DNA of 64,000 nucleotides from Streptococcus catagoni (GTDB lineage: Bacteria > Bacillota > Bacilli > Lactobacillales > Streptococcaceae). The notes beneath the pieces were generated by a model. It was not told the origin of the DNA. It saw only the letters and a program-made list of their open reading frames with translations, and did not search any database. The DNA lies in contig NZ_WPCW01000005.1 of the NCBI RefSeq assembly GCF_011421425.1, positions 39,001-103,000 of the forward strand. The letters run 5' to 3'. Both the position numbers and the translations under genes were made by a program. Below, piece after piece: positions 27,007 to 37,278 of this stretch (position 1 is the first letter of the stretch; each line of letters starts with the position of its first letter).

Positions 27007-27633
27007 TTATTTAGCAGCTTTTACTGCTGATTTGATAGTGATAAGAGATTTCTTAGCACCTGGTACGTTACCTTTAATAAGGATAGCGTTCTTTTCTGGT
27101 ATAACTTGTACAATTTCAAGATTTTGAATTGTCACACGATTGCCACCCATGCGTCCTGCTAAGTGTTTATTTTTGAAAACACGGTTAGGAGCAACAGGTC
27201 CCATTGAACCTGGACGACGGTGGTAACGAGAACCATGAGCCATAGGGCCGCGTGATTGTCCGTGACGTTTAATTACACCTTGGAAACCTTTACCTTTTGA
27301 AGTACCCGTTACATCAACGACATCTCCAGCTGCGAAAGTTTCTACAGTAATTTCTGAACCAACTTCTAAGCCTTCAATGTTTTTGAATTCACGAATGAAG
27401 CGCTTAGGAGCTGTGTTAGCTTTAGCTACATGGCCTTTGGCAGGTTTGTTGCTCAATACTTCGCGTTTGTCATCAAAACCAACTTGAACTGCTTCATAAC
27501 CGTCTGTTTCAACAGTTTTAACTTGAAGCACAACGTTTGGTGTTGCTTCGATGACAGTAACAGGAATAAATTCACCAGTTTCAGTGAAGATTTGAGTCAT
27601 TCCCACTTTTTTCCCTAAGATTCCTTTTGTCAT
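27007..27633 (-). CDS. rplC: 50S ribosomal protein L3
   Basis: 208 aa uL3 near the peptidyl transferase centre. [20 protein letters not shown] and [13 protein letters not shown] are canonical. The 246-bp gap to rpsJ holds the second copy of the dispersed repeat. Confidence 0.99.
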   Translation of the reverse strand: MTKGILGKKVGMTQIFTETGEFIPVTVIEATPNVVLQVKTVETDGYEAVQVGFDDKREVLSNKPAKGHVAKANTAPKRFIREFKNIEGLEVGSEITVETFAAGDVVDVTGTSKGKGFQGVIKRHGQSRGPMAHGSRYHRRPGSMGPVAPNRVFKNKHLAGRMGGNRVTIQNLEIVQVIPEKNAILIKGNVPGAKKSLITIKSAVKAAK

Positions 27634-27671
27634 GAGAAAATATTTCCTTTTCTTATATTATTTCAAAAAGT

Positions 27672-27731
27672 TTTTTATGAGCGTTTTTCATGCTCAAAAA
27701 AGTTTTTTACGAGCGTTTTTTGTGCTCCAAA
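27672..27731 (+). repeat. Short tandem duplication next to repeat copy 2
   Basis: Two related units of about 37 bases lie head to tail: AAAAAGTTTTTTATGAGCG and AAAAAGTTTTTTACGAGCG, each followed by TTTTT(C/T)(A/G)TGCTC. Each unit has its own small hairpin GAGCG...TGCTC. Seen only here in the window. Confidence 0.7.
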
Positions 27732-27841
27732 CAAGATACAAAGAGCGTCAAACTCAAAATGAAAACAGGAAATCTGACACAGAAACTTCAGTTTCGAGGA
27801 AGATTTATCTTTTTCACGTAGAGTTTAGCTCGTGTTCAATT
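27729..27841 (+). repeat. Dispersed about 112-bp intergenic repeat, copy 2
   Basis: Second copy of the element at 20418-20530, same orientation. See that entry for the shared blocks. Both copies sit in ribosomal-operon gaps, directly downstream of a ribosomal gene start on the other strand. Confidence 0.75.
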
Positions 27842-27879
27842 TTCATTAAACACCAACTGTACTTGCAAAATCTCACTGA

Positions 27880-28188
27880 TTAAAGTTTGATTTCTACGTT
27901 TACACCACTTGGTAAGTCCAATTTCATAAGAGCGTCTACAGTCTTTTGAGTTGGGTTCACAATGTCGATAAGACGTTTGTGTGTACGCATTTCAAATTGT
28001 TCGCGAGAATCTTTATATTTGTGAGTCGCACGAATAATTGTGTAAAGACTACGTTCTGTTGGAAGTGGAACTGGCCCCGCTACAGTAGCACCTGTACGTG
28101 TTGCAGTTTCAACGATTTTTTCTGCCGCTGTGTCAAGTGTACGGTGTTCGTACGCTTTCAAACGGATACGGATTTTTTTGTTTGCCAT
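27880..28188 (-). CDS. rpsJ: 30S ribosomal protein S10
   Basis: 102 aa uS10, also NusE in antitermination complexes. [20 protein letters not shown] and [19 protein letters not shown] are canonical. First gene of the superoperon; the promoter lies at 28325-28353, leaving a leader of about 130 bases. Confidence 0.99.
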
Positions 28189-28324
28189 CTTTTCTCCTCT
28201 CGTCTATTTACGATAATAGGCTAGCTCCTCGAGAAAAACCAACAGCTCTTGCGTGGCAATGCAACCGAGCGTGTCGCAACCTCTCGTATCATAGCTATAG
28301 CTGTAATTTTTACAGCACCATAAT

Positions 28325-28353
28325 ATAATAGCAGATTAGACTTGATATTGCAA
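28325..28353 (-). promoter_or_regulatory. Promoter of the S10 ribosomal superoperon
   Basis: TTGCAA (28353-28348), 17-base spacer, TATTAT (28330-28325) on the minus strand, upstream of rpsJ. No other strong promoter was noticed before rplQ. Confidence 0.75.
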
Positions 28354-28370
28354 GGCTTATTATCAGATTT

Positions 28371-28406
28371 TAAAAAAAGATTACCATTAATCAATGGTAA
28401 CCTTTT
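28371..28406 (-). terminator. Terminator after the MATE gene
   Basis: Minus strand GGTTACCATT-GATT-AATGGTAATC then seven T; it overlaps the last codons of the MATE gene and ends just before the S10 promoter. Confidence 0.88.
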
Positions 28407-29685
28407 CATATCTTCTAAAGATGATTCTTAATATCATCCATCTGACTAAATTATCAAGCAAAGTCGCAATCCATACCCCACTTAGACCTAGGTTCAAGAC
28501 GATTCCTAAAATATAGCCCATAACAATCCGAATCAACCACATACCTATACAAGTGGTATAAAAGGGTAAGCTAGCATTCCCCAGTCCCTGCCATAAGGCC
28601 GTATAAACCAAGGTTCCTGCAGTTGTCGGTGCTCCTAAAAGTGAAAATAACAAGACAATCATGGCTGCCTGACTAGCGACCTGATCTCCTGTGAACAAGC
28701 CTATGATAGCTGGCCCTAAAAGATAGATAGCCAAACTGACAAAGATCATTATCATTGTAGACATGATAAAGGAGTCTCTGACAAGCATTTTAAGATTGGA
28801 AAAGTCTTTTTCACCAACCGAATTGGCAACCAAAATAACTGTGGCTGTCGAAATAGCCATGGCTGGCATATAGTTGAATTGTGATATGGTTTCTCCGATG
28901 GCATTACCAGCTAAGGTTCTTGTCCCAAAATGAACAATGATGCTAACAATCAAGACATCACCTAGTCTCATCATCAGCCTTTCACCAGCTGCTGGCAAGG
29001 AGAGTGTGAACATCTCTTCATCCAAGGACCAAGTGATCTGTGAAAATATCTCTTTCATAGGAAGCTCTCTAGAGAGTAAGACAATACCAAAGAGCCTAGA
29101 AATAACAGTGGACCAAGCAACACCAGCTACACCAAAGCCAAAAACATAGACAGACGAAGCTGACAAGATGGCATTGACCACATTAATAAGGACGCTCACT
29201 TGCATAGGTATCTTAGCTCTGCCTTGGGCACGTACAATAGCGCTCAAACTTGTCATCAAGCCTAAACTAATAATAGCACCACCAACAATCATTAAGTAAG
29301 CAGTCCCCTTTTCAGCGACAGCTTTTGAGGCACCAAGTCCATAGAGCATCTTTTCTCCAAAAAAGAAACTCACAAGGCCGACAAGAAGAGAGACTAAAAC
29401 AGTCAAAACGATAGCGTCAGCCATAAACTTGACTTGTTTTTTAGCCTGACCCTGTCCGATACTTCTAGCAACCAAACTAGATATTGCTGAAGCTAAAGCA
29501 ATAAAGAGAGCTTGGTAGACCGTAATAATGTTATTGGCCAGGGAAATCCCAGAGACAGCCGCTAGGGAAAACTGAGCTACAAGGTAGTTATCAACAAAAC
29601 CCATGGCCATCTGCAAAATATTCTCTACCATGGCTGGTAGAGCTAGAGAATATATTTTTCTTCTATTAAGTAGCTTTATTTTCAT
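28387..29685 (-). CDS. MATE-family multidrug/toxin efflux transporter
   Basis: 432 aa with twelve predicted membrane segments in two repeats. The N-terminal repeat shows LALPAMVENILQMAMGFVDN, the usual MATE opening, and the second half SLPAAGERLMMRLGDV at about residue 230. It exports drugs or metabolites by Na+ or H+ antiport; the substrate cannot be told from sequence. It lies 28 bp after truncated thrC. Confidence 0.9.
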   Translation of the reverse strand: MKIKLLNRRKIYSLALPAMVENILQMAMGFVDNYLVAQFSLAAVSGISLANNIITVYQALFIALASAISSLVARSIGQGQAKKQVKFMADAIVLTVLVSLLVGLVSFFFGEKMLYGLGASKAVAEKGTAYLMIVGGAIISLGLMTSLSAIVRAQGRAKIPMQVSVLINVVNAILSASSVYVFGFGVAGVAWSTVISRLFGIVLLSRELPMKEIFSQITWSLDEEMFTLSLPAAGERLMMRLGDVLIVSIIVHFGTRTLAGNAIGETISQFNYMPAMAISTATVILVANSVGEKDFSNLKMLVRDSFIMSTMIMIFVSLAIYLLGPAIIGLFTGDQVASQAAMIVLLFSLLGAPTTAGTLVYTALWQGLGNASLPFYTTCIGMWLIRIVMGYILGIVLNLGLSGVWIATLLDNLVRWMILRIIFRRYEKVTID

Positions 29686-29713
29686 ACCCCATAAAAGAGC
29701 CTCTCAGCCCCTT

Positions 29714-30988
29714 TTAAACTCCTAAATCATTTTCTACTGCTTCTTGCATATCCTTTAAAGTCACCACCCTATGATGCTTAATAGGCGCCCTTGATAGCTT
29801 ATCAATTGCTTTTGGAATCTTGACCTTAGAAATTTTCTCTAAAAGCTTGATGGCTGTGAAATCATCTGAAATAGGCTGCTGACTAATAGCTTCTACCACT
29901 ACCCTTGGAAACTTGTAAGGACTGGCAGTCGAAGCAATAAGGGAAGGAGTCGTATCCTGACTTTCCTTTCGATACTTGCGGTAAACCGCTGAGGCAACAG
30001 CTGTATGAGGATCAATCACATAGTGATCAGAAGCAAATATTTCTTTAATCTCTAAACTGGTTTCACTTTCTGTAGCGTAACCTGCCTGGAACAAATCTAA
30101 GATTTCCTGATCGAACTGATCCAGCTGATAGGAACCCTCTTTATCCAAAGTCTCCATTAAGTCCTTAGTTTTTTGGGCATCATTACCTAATAAATGGAAG
30201 ATCAACCTTTCAAGGTTGGAAGACACAAGGATATCCATGGAAGGACTAGAAGTCACTTTAAAGTCTCTTTTTTTGTTATAAATATTAGTCTCAAAAAAAT
30301 CTGATAAGACATTATTTTCATTTGAAGCACAAATACAACGATGCACCGGCAGACCAATCTGCTTAGCATAGTAAGCAGCCAAGATATTCCCAAAATTCCC
30401 AGTCGGAACAGTAATGTTAACCTGATCCCCCGCAGCAATAGCACCCTCTTTAACCAGCTGAGCATAGGCGTAGATATAATAGACCACCTGAGGAATCAAA
30501 CGGCCAATAGTCATTGAGTTGGCAGAAGACAGTTGCATCTTCTTTTCCCCCAGCTTCCTAGCTAGTTGAGAATCATTAAAGAGCCTTTTCACCTCTGTTT
30601 GGGCATCATCAAAATTACCATCAATTGCAATAACATGTGTGTTTTCCCCTTTTTGGGTGACCATTTGTAATTCTTGAATCTTACTAACCCCATCTTTAGG
30701 GTAAAAAACAAGAATTTCTATCCCAGGAACATCCGCAAAAGCTTCCATAGCGGCTTTTCCAGTATCACCAGAAGTCGCGGTAAGGATAACAATTTTAGCA
30801 TCCACCTTTTGCTTTTTGGCAGCTATTTTTAAAAGATAGGGCAAGATAGAAAGAGCTATATCCTTAAAGGCAATAGTAGGACCATGGAAAAGTTCTAAAT
30901 TATGGTAATCCGTCAGTGAAATCAGCGGAGCAATTAAGTCAGTATCAAACTTATGATCATATGCTAAACGGATACAATAGTCTTTTTG
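29714..30988 (-). pseudogene. thrC: Threonine synthase, N-terminus deleted
   Basis: The open frame gives about 424 residues against roughly 495 for the family. Homology begins abruptly at DYCIRLAYDHKFDT, about residue 67, immediately after an in-frame TAG (30989-30991); no upstream frame carries the missing MTLxYQSTR-type start. The catalytic part is intact: LELFHGPTIAFKDIA with the PLP lysine, TATSGDTGKAAMEAF and ITVPTGNFGNILAAYYAKQIG. Only a TTG (30844) is available as a start, after the PLP lysine. I judge it non-functional. Confidence 0.8.
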
Positions 30989-31040
30989 CTATTGTAACAT
31001 ATTTCAGCTAGACTTTACCAACGCTTCTCTTGTCTCAAAG

Positions 31041-31074
31041 AAAAAAACCACTAGCTAAAAGGCTAATGGTTTTT
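31041..31074 (-). terminator. Terminator of the 25-codon peptide gene
   Basis: Minus strand AAACCATTAGC-CTTTT-AGCTAGTGGTTT followed by T-rich sequence; one wobble. It begins five bases after the peptide's stop codon. Confidence 0.88.
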
Positions 31075-31078
31075 CAGA

Positions 31079-31156
31079 CTATTTTACCCAGCGAGAGTCT
31101 GTGCCCGCTATGCCAATCCAGACCAATGCTAGAACGTCAAATATACGTTCAGTCAT
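31079..31156 (-). CDS. Isolated 25-residue hydrophobic peptide gene (function unknown)
   Basis: ATG at 31156 with GGGGGTAAGG upstream, stop at 31079. The peptide starts MTERIFDVLALVWIGIAGTD and ends SRWVK: a short hydrophobic helix with charged ends. It has its own perfect-spacing promoter and a strong terminator right after it, giving a transcript of about 150 bases. Such layout fits a type I toxin-like peptide, a signalling or leader peptide, or a dual-function sRNA. No homolog is recognised by me. Confidence 0.6.
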   Translation of the reverse strand: MTERIFDVLALVWIGIAGTDSRWVK

Positions 31157-31194
31157 TATCCTTACCCCCTGTAACTACTTTAAATTTCAGCTAC

Positions 31195-31223
31195 ATTATA
31201 CTCCTTGTTATAGGACTTGTAAA
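31195..31223 (-). promoter_or_regulatory. Promoter of the 25-codon peptide gene
   Basis: TTTACA (31223-31218), 17-base spacer, TATAAT (31200-31195) on the minus strand, 20 bases after the adhP stop codon. Confidence 0.8.
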
Positions 31224-31243
31224 CCGAAAAACTAAAGTTTGAA

Positions 31244-32263
31244 CTAAATTTTTGAAAAATCAAGAACCTTACGCCCTTGGATCAAACCTTTTTCCATTTC
31301 TTCAAATACTTGTGGAGCTGAATCCACAGGTACGGTTTCAACAACTGGGACAACTAAGCCTTCTGCTCCAAAAGCAAATGCTTCTTCCAAGTCTTTACGA
31401 GTTCCTACCAAGGAACCAACAACCCTTATCCCATCAAGAACAGTCTTCACGATAGAAAGTTCCATATATTCAGACGGAAGACCAACAGCAACTACAGTTC
31501 CACCAGCTCTAACACTATCAATAGCTTGATTAAAGGCAACCTTAGATACAGCAGTAACTACTGCACCATGACAGCCGCCAGTTTTTTCTTGAATCATTGC
31601 AGCAACATCTTCAACTTCTTTTCCATTAATAGCAATGTCTGCCCCCAGTTCTTTTGCAAGATTTAATTTATCATTATTAATATCAACAGCTACAACATGT
31701 GCATTGAAAACTTTTTTGGCATATTGAACGGCAAGGTTTCCTAAACCACCAGCTCCAAAAACGACAATCCATTGACCAGGAGCAGCCCCTGCTTCTTTGA
31801 TTGCCTTATAGGTTGTTACCCCCGCACATGTGATTGAAGAAGCTTGAGCAGGATCTAAACCATCTGGAACCTTGACAGCATAATCAGCAGTTACAATAGC
31901 ATACTCACTCATTCCTCCGTCAACAGTGTAACCGGCATTCTTAACAGAACGACAGAGTGTTTCACGTCCAGTTGTACAGTATTCACAATGTCCACAGCCT
32001 TCAAAGAACCAAGCAATAGAAACACGGTCACCCACCTTGAGAGAATCAACGCCTTGTCCTATTTCTTCAACAATTCCGACACCTTCATGTCCTAAAATTC
32101 TGCCAGGAACTGCACCAAAATCACCGTGAGCTACGTGCAAGTCTGTATGACAGACTCCGCAGTACTCAACTTTTACCAAGGCTTCTCCATGTCCAGGTTT
32201 TGGAAGATCATGTTCAACAACTTCTACGCCATTACCAGACTCATTAACGACTACTGCTTTCAT
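31244..32263 (-). CDS. adhP: Zinc-dependent alcohol dehydrogenase AdhP
   Basis: 339 aa medium-chain dehydrogenase that interconverts ethanol and acetaldehyde with NAD. Catalytic zinc: [15 protein letters not shown] and [12 protein letters not shown]; structural zinc cysteines in [19 protein letters not shown] Rossmann [17 protein letters not shown]. Promoter region carries overlapping Rex-like and cre-like sites. The gene follows adhE, but the terminator between them makes it a separate unit. Confidence 0.95.
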   Translation of the reverse strand: MKAVVVNESGNGVEVVEHDLPKPGHGEALVKVEYCGVCHTDLHVAHGDFGAVPGRILGHEGVGIVEEIGQGVDSLKVGDRVSIAWFFEGCGHCEYCTTGRETLCRSVKNAGYTVDGGMSEYAIVTADYAVKVPDGLDPAQASSITCAGVTTYKAIKEAGAAPGQWIVVFGAGGLGNLAVQYAKKVFNAHVVAVDINNDKLNLAKELGADIAINGKEVEDVAAMIQEKTGGCHGAVVTAVSKVAFNQAIDSVRAGGTVVAVGLPSEYMELSIVKTVLDGIRVVGSLVGTRKDLEEAFAFGAEGLVVPVVETVPVDSAPQVFEEMEKGLIQGRKVLDFSKI

Positions 32264-32300
32264 ATTTAACTACCTCCAAGGAAATGATAAAACTTGTATT

Positions 32301-32349
32301 TGAAAACGCTTTCTCATTAAATTGTATAACTTTTCACAAGCTTTGTCAA
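32301..32349 (-). promoter_or_regulatory. adhP promoter with Rex-like and cre-like operators
   Basis: TTGACA (32349-32344), 17-base spacer, TACAAT (32326-32321) on the minus strand. TTGTGAAAAGTTATACAA (32339-32322) inside the spacer and -10 box resembles the NADH-sensing Rex operator with two mismatches in the right arm. AGAAAGCGTTTTCA (32314-32301) just after the -10 is a good cre match. Redox and carbon control are inferred. Confidence 0.7.
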
Positions 32350-32414
32350 TAAGATTATTACATTTTTTGCAAATTTTCTGAAAATATACTTAACCAGTTA
32401 ACATTATAGGCTAA

Positions 32415-32442
32415 GAAAAAGAGAAGGCCCAAAAACCTTCTC
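32415..32442 (-). terminator. adhE terminator
   Basis: Minus strand GAGAAGG-TTTTTGGG-CCTTCTC followed by five T, between adhE and adhP. Confidence 0.88.
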
Positions 32443-32533
32443 AAAATCTTATCTTATTATAGTCGCTAGTGTGGTCATTAAGATCAAGCTAGCTACTCTT
32501 TAATATAGAAGGAATCTATGTCATTAACTAGCT

Positions 32534-35182
32534 TTATTTTAACCGTCCAGGACGCTCTGCATAGCCATAATAAGCATCAGCCATGATTTCTTCCATGTCA
32601 GCTACCATTGGCAGACGTGGATTTGCTGGTGAACATTGGTCTTCATAGGCAAGAAGAGCCATTTCATGCAAGCTATCATTCCACTCTTGTTCATCAATGC
32701 CTTGGTCCTTGAAGTTCATCTTGATACCAACTGCTACACCTAAGTCATAAACAGCTTGAGCATAAGAAGCTACTGCTTCTTCAGGTGTTGAAGCTGGCAA
32801 GCCTAACAACCTTGCAATATCTTGATATTTTTCATCAGCTTTCCAATAGTTATATTTTGGCCATGTCGCTGTTTTAGAAGGACGTGTACCATTATATCGG
32901 ATGACATAAGGAAGTAAAATAGCATTGGTACGACCATGAATAGTGTGGTGAACTCCACCAATCTTATGAGCCATAGAATGACTTATTCCCAAAAAGGCAT
33001 TGGCAAAGGCCATACCAGCCATTGTAGATGCATTATGCATTCTTTCGCGAGCTTCAAAGTCACCATTATTCACTGAAGACACTAGGTTTTCAAAGACAAT
33101 CTTAATAGCTTGAAGAGCTAGTCCATCTGTGAAGTCATTAGCCATCTGTGACACGTAGGCTTCTGTCGCGTGGGTTAACACGTCCATACCTGTATCAGCT
33201 GCAATAAAGCCTGGAACTGACATAACAAGTGATGGGTCAACAATAGCAACCGTTGGTGTCAATGAATAGTCTGCAATTGGGTATTTACGATTATTTTTCT
33301 TGTCTGAAATAACTGCAAACGGTGTTACTTCTGAACCAGTTCCTGAAGTGGTTGGAATAGCAATAAACTTAGTTTTCTTGCCAAGCTCAGGGAACTTGAA
33401 GGCACGTTTACGGATATCCATAAATTTTTGAACAAGGTCATGGAAGTCCACTTCTGGTTGTTCGTAGAATAACCACATTACTTTAGCAGCATCCATTGGA
33501 GAACCACCACCCAAAGCAATAATGGTATCAGGATTGAAGGTACGCATTAATTCAGTACCCTTCATAACTGTTGAAATGTCTGGATCAGGTTCAACATCTG
33601 AGAAGATTTGATAAACAACCTTATTGCGACGAAGATCAAGTTGCTCAATAATTCTATCTAAGAAACCTAGCTCAACCATTGCATGGTCTGTTACAATCAT
33701 GACACGTTCAACATCGCGACATTTTTGTAAATATTGAATAGAATCTCTTTCGAAGTATGTTTTTGAAGGAACCTTAAACCACTGCATATTATTTCTACGT
33801 CTTCCTACTTTTTTGATATTTAATAGGTTGATAGCACTAACATTATCACCTACTGAGTTACGTCCATAAGAACCACATCCTAATGTCAATGATGGGATAA
33901 AGGCATTATAAACATCACCAATACCACCAAAGGTTGACGGTGAATTCCAAATGATACGCATTGCTTTCATTTCAGTACCAAAACGTTTTGCCAATGCTTC
34001 ATCTTTTGTATGAATAGCAGCTGAGTGACCAAGTCCGTTAAATTCAACCATTTGACGTGCTTTTTTAAGACCATCTTCAGTTGAATCTGCCTTAAGTACT
34101 GCAATAACTGGTGATAGTTTTTCACGGGTAAGAGGCTCTTTTTCACCAACTTCAACACATTCAGCTGCAAGAATATTGGTACCTTCTGGAACTGTAAATC
34201 CTGCTTGTTCAGCTATCCATGTAGCTGGTTTCCCAACAATATCAGCATTTAACTTAGCTTCAGAACAGTTTTTGCTTTTAGCCTTAACACCGAAACAAAA
34301 TTCTTCAAGCAAGGCTTTTTCTTTTTTATTAACAAAGTAAGTTTTATAAGATTTAAATTCTTCAAGGAATTCATCATAGATTTCTTTATCAATGATAACA
34401 GCTTGTTCTGAGGCACAGACCATTCCATTATCAAAAGATTTAGACATGACAATATCATGGGCTGCCTGACGGATGTTAGCTGATTTTTCAACATAAGCTG
34501 GAACGTTCCCAGCTCCTACACCAAGAGCAGGTTTTCCACAAGAGTATGCTGCACGAACCATGGCATTTCCACCAGTAGCAAGAATAGTTGCAATACCGTC
34601 ATGATTCATCAAAGCACCAGTTGCTTCCATAGAAGGTTTTGAAATCCATTGGATACAGTTTTCTGGAGCGCCCGCTGCAATAGCTGCATCACGAACAATT
34701 TGAGCAGCATGAGCTGAAGACTCTTGAGCTGATGGATGGAAACCAAAGATGATTGGATTACGTGTTTTCAAAGCAATTAATGATTTAAAAATAGCAGTAG
34801 ACGTTGGATTAGTTGTTGGAGTAACACCACAGATAACACCGACCGGTTCAGCTATCAAGGTTAATCCAGTTGTGTCATTTTCTTCAATTATCCCAACTGT
34901 TTTTGTATGACGCATGTTGTTAACAACATGCTCACAAGCAAACAAGTTCTTTGTTGCTTTATCTTCAAAAACACCACGTCCTGTTTCTTCATAGGCGTGC
35001 ATAGCTAAGATGCCATGTGCATCCAAGGCAGCAACTGAAGCCTTAGCAACAATGTAGTCAACTTGTTCTTGATTCAATTTGCGGAAGTCATCTAAAGCGA
35101 CTAAGCCTTTTTGAACAAGTCCATCAACATGTACCTGCGCTTCTTTTAATCTATCTTCTGGTGTCTTTTTTTGTTCAACCAT
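32534..35182 (-). CDS. adhE: Bifunctional acetaldehyde-CoA/alcohol dehydrogenase AdhE
   Basis: 882 aa fusion. Residues about 1-440 are the CoA-acylating aldehyde dehydrogenase ([16 protein letters not shown], catalytic Cys in [15 protein letters not shown]); about 450-882 are an Fe-ADH ([60 protein letters not shown]). It makes ethanol from acetyl-CoA in mixed-acid fermentation. ATG 35182 is chosen because GAGGAG lies just before it; 13 extra residues of the longer frame have no support. Confidence 0.97.
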   Translation of the reverse strand: MVEQKKTPEDRLKEAQVHVDGLVQKGLVALDDFRKLNQEQVDYIVAKASVAALDAHGILAMHAYEETGRGVFEDKATKNLFACEHVVNNMRHTKTVGIIEENDTTGLTLIAEPVGVICGVTPTTNPTSTAIFKSLIALKTRNPIIFGFHPSAQESSAHAAQIVRDAAIAAGAPENCIQWISKPSMEATGALMNHDGIATILATGGNAMVRAAYSCGKPALGVGAGNVPAYVEKSANIRQAAHDIVMSKSFDNGMVCASEQAVIIDKEIYDEFLEEFKSYKTYFVNKKEKALLEEFCFGVKAKSKNCSEAKLNADIVGKPATWIAEQAGFTVPEGTNILAAECVEVGEKEPLTREKLSPVIAVLKADSTEDGLKKARQMVEFNGLGHSAAIHTKDEALAKRFGTEMKAMRIIWNSPSTFGGIGDVYNAFIPSLTLGCGSYGRNSVGDNVSAINLLNIKKVGRRRNNMQWFKVPSKTYFERDSIQYLQKCRDVERVMIVTDHAMVELGFLDRIIEQLDLRRNKVVYQIFSDVEPDPDISTVMKGTELMRTFNPDTIIALGGGSPMDAAKVMWLFYEQPEVDFHDLVQKFMDIRKRAFKFPELGKKTKFIAIPTTSGTGSEVTPFAVISDKKNNRKYPIADYSLTPTVAIVDPSLVMSVPGFIAADTGMDVLTHATEAYVSQMANDFTDGLALQAIKIVFENLVSSVNNGDFEARERMHNASTMAGMAFANAFLGISHSMAHKIGGVHHTIHGRTNAILLPYVIRYNGTRPSKTATWPKYNYWKADEKYQDIARLLGLPASTPEEAVASYAQAVYDLGVAVGIKMNFKDQGIDEQEWNDSLHEMALLAYEDQCSPANPRLPMVADMEEIMADAYYGYAERPGRLK

Positions 35183-35205
35183 TTTGATCTCCTCTAGAAA
35201 CAAAC

Positions 35206-35278
35206 TTGTTAAATGTTTCACAATATTCTTTATGAAATTATTATAGCATTTTTCAAATGTTTGTAAATAGTTTCACAA
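35206..35278 (-). promoter_or_regulatory. adhE promoter flanked by two Rex-like operators
   Basis: On the minus strand TTGTGAAACTATTTACAA (35278-35261) overlaps a -35 TTTACA, and TTGTGAAACATTTAACAA (35223-35206) lies in the 5' leader; the second differs from the TTGTGAAA-N2-TTTCACAA consensus at one base. The -10 TATAAT is at 35245-35240. Two sites on both sides of the start suggest tight NADH-responsive repression by Rex, inferred. Confidence 0.8.
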
Positions 35279-35435
35279 TATTTTTGTAAATTTTTTTCAA
35301 TCTCTTTCTTTAAAACAGAAAATACCTAAAAGCCAAAAAACTCCCAATCCATTCATATAGCTGGGTTTTCTTTAGCCTAAAACAAGTCTATACACTTACT
35401 ACCTTTTTATTTATTAATCTTTGACTTTAAAGACA

Positions 35436-35485
35436 CAAAAAACACCCGCAAGACTGGACAGAAAAATCCAACCTAGCGAGTGTCT
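35436..35485 (-). terminator. Terminator after the acyltransferase gene
   Basis: Minus strand ACACTCGC pairs with GCGGGTGT ahead of TTTTTTG, with an inner stem TTGGA/TCCAG. It ends the ptp-MORN-acyltransferase unit. Confidence 0.8.
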
Positions 35486-35499
35486 AATTTTTTAAAATC

Positions 35500-37278
35500 T
35501 TATTTTGCTTTCTTTTTGGCTGCCTGTTCAATAGCATTCTTAATCGTATTCACATAGAGTTCGGCACCTTTTGTATCGGCATCGCTATAATGAACACCAT
35601 CACTTCCGACCCAAATATCAGGGTTTTCAACAGCGACCTTATACCAGTCCGCAACTGTGACATAAGAATATTTCTTAGCTAAAGATAACTCATAATCCCT
35701 AGCTTCTGCTGTCTGAGCTGGGTTTTTAGAATTGTAAGGAGATACAAGCACTAATCGACTTCCCTTTGGTAGGTTATCAATAAATTTTTGCAAGTCTTCC
35801 TTGTAATTATACAAGGAATTCACCCCTACAGCCAAGACAGTTGTCTTAGACAAGGTCTTACTTTTAATATGGTTTTCAAAAATATCATAGGCAATACTAA
35901 AATTTCGACTCACTGCAGCATCTAATTGAGCTGCTGGCATTATCTTAGCAAAGGCAGTGCTAGAACGAAGGGCGACTGAGTCTCCAATGATACTAACATC
36001 ACTCAAGGCATTGGCATCCCCAGCTGCTAAAGTATGCGTACGATTAATATTATTTTGACTTTGTTGTAAAGCCCCAACAGTTAATTCTCTTTCAAATTTA
36101 CCCACTGCAGGCGCTGTCCAACTCCGACCAATCGTTAAGAAGAGTAGAGCCAAGGCTCCCAAGCACAGCCATTTCTTATAAGGCTTAAAGTCCACCTCTA
36201 AACCAAGAAGTTTTGGTGATTTCCCAGCAATCAGAGGCTCTAGAATATAGTAGGATAAGCTTGCAAATAATGTAGAAAAGAAAAGTGTCAAGATAACAGC
36301 TAAAATATTAGACGTTAATTGCGTAAAAATAATATAAAAGGGCCAGTGGAACAAGTAAACACCATAACTGATATCTGCTATATAAGTGACAACCTTAGGC
36401 TCTTCCAAATCAGGTGTCTGTTCGTGTAAAGTTCTTGCTGCATAGATCATAACTGCCGTAAAAAGACTTGCTAGAACAAATCCAAAAAGGTAGGTCATAG
36501 TATGGTTAAAATCTAGAGAAAGGGTAAGGAGAAAAAGAAGGGCAAAGGCACCAACCATAACTCCTATCATATATTTACGTGGCCATAGACGAACATTTTT
36601 TTGAAACCTAAGTGTTGTGTCCTTAATTCCTGTTGTAGTTGCAAACATAGCTCCAATAAAGAATGGAAAAATATGTGAGAGACTAGAAAAGTAAATCAAT
36701 GACAGATTTGGTGTAAAGAAAGCCCTGATAAACATAGTTAAATAGCTAACTAGGAAGATAGCCGTAGAAATGATAAACAAGACACCACGAAGTTGCTTTT
36801 CTTCATAATCCTTTTTAGCAAGAAACCACACAACTAAAGCCCATAGAATATAGAAATGAACTTCTATGGCTAAGCTCCATGTATGCACAAAAAGGTGTGG
36901 AATAAATTGACTTTCATAACTACTACCTGTCAAAATTTCATAGAAATTAGTTGTAAATCCAAAGGTTGCAGCAATTTGATGGCCTATACTTGCAACAAAG
37001 TCACTCTTAACCAAAAAGGTAAAAGGTATAACAAAAAGAACCATTAAGACCAAGGGAGGCACAATCCGATAAAAACGTCTTCTATAGAAACCAATGATAT
37101 CAATTGTTTTTGTTTTTGAATATTCATCAATCATTAAGGCAGTAATCAGAAAGCCAGAAAAAGTAAAGAAGACATCAACACCAATAAAGCCACCTGGAAA
37201 ACTATTTTTAAAGAAATGATAGAGTAATACTAAAAGTAAGCCTGTAACTCTAATGAAAGAAAACCATTTTATTCTCAT
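35500..37278 (-). CDS. OatA-like membrane acyltransferase with SGNH domain
   Basis: 592 aa. Residues about 1-370 are an acyltransferase-3 membrane domain with some ten helices (LLLVLLYHFFKNSFPGGFIG with the motif histidine, FYRRRFYRIVPPL); the C-terminal 200 residues form an extracellular SGNH esterase (SIIGDSVALRSS with the catalytic serine, LAVGVNSLYN, GSDGVHYSD with Asp and His). OatA-type enzymes O-acetylate peptidoglycan or surface glycans and give lysozyme resistance. It overlaps the MORN gene by 4 bp. Substrate not determined. Confidence 0.9.
   Translation of the reverse strand: MRIKWFSFIRVTGLLLVLLYHFFKNSFPGGFIGVDVFFTFSGFLITALMIDEYSKTKTIDIIGFYRRRFYRIVPPLVLMVLFVIPFTFLVKSDFVASIGHQIAATFGFTTNFYEILTGSSYESQFIPHLFVHTWSLAIEVHFYILWALVVWFLAKKDYEEKQLRGVLFIISTAIFLVSYLTMFIRAFFTPNLSLIYFSSLSHIFPFFIGAMFATTTGIKDTTLRFQKNVRLWPRKYMIGVMVGAFALLFLLTLSLDFNHTMTYLFGFVLASLFTAVMIYAARTLHEQTPDLEEPKVVTYIADISYGVYLFHWPFYIIFTQLTSNILAVILTLFFSTLFASLSYYILEPLIAGKSPKLLGLEVDFKPYKKWLCLGALALLFLTIGRSWTAPAVGKFERELTVGALQQSQNNINRTHTLAAGDANALSDVSIIGDSVALRSSTAFAKIMPAAQLDAAVSRNFSIAYDIFENHIKSKTLSKTTVLAVGVNSLYNYKEDLQKFIDNLPKGSRLVLVSPYNSKNPAQTAEARDYELSLAKKYSYVTVADWYKVAVENPDIWVGSDGVHYSDADTKGAELYVNTIKNAIEQAAKKKAK

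Noticed and set aside
27632..27883. 83-aa plus-strand open frame between rplC and rpsJ
   Set aside because: Consists of the tandem duplication and repeat copy 2; composition is not protein-like.
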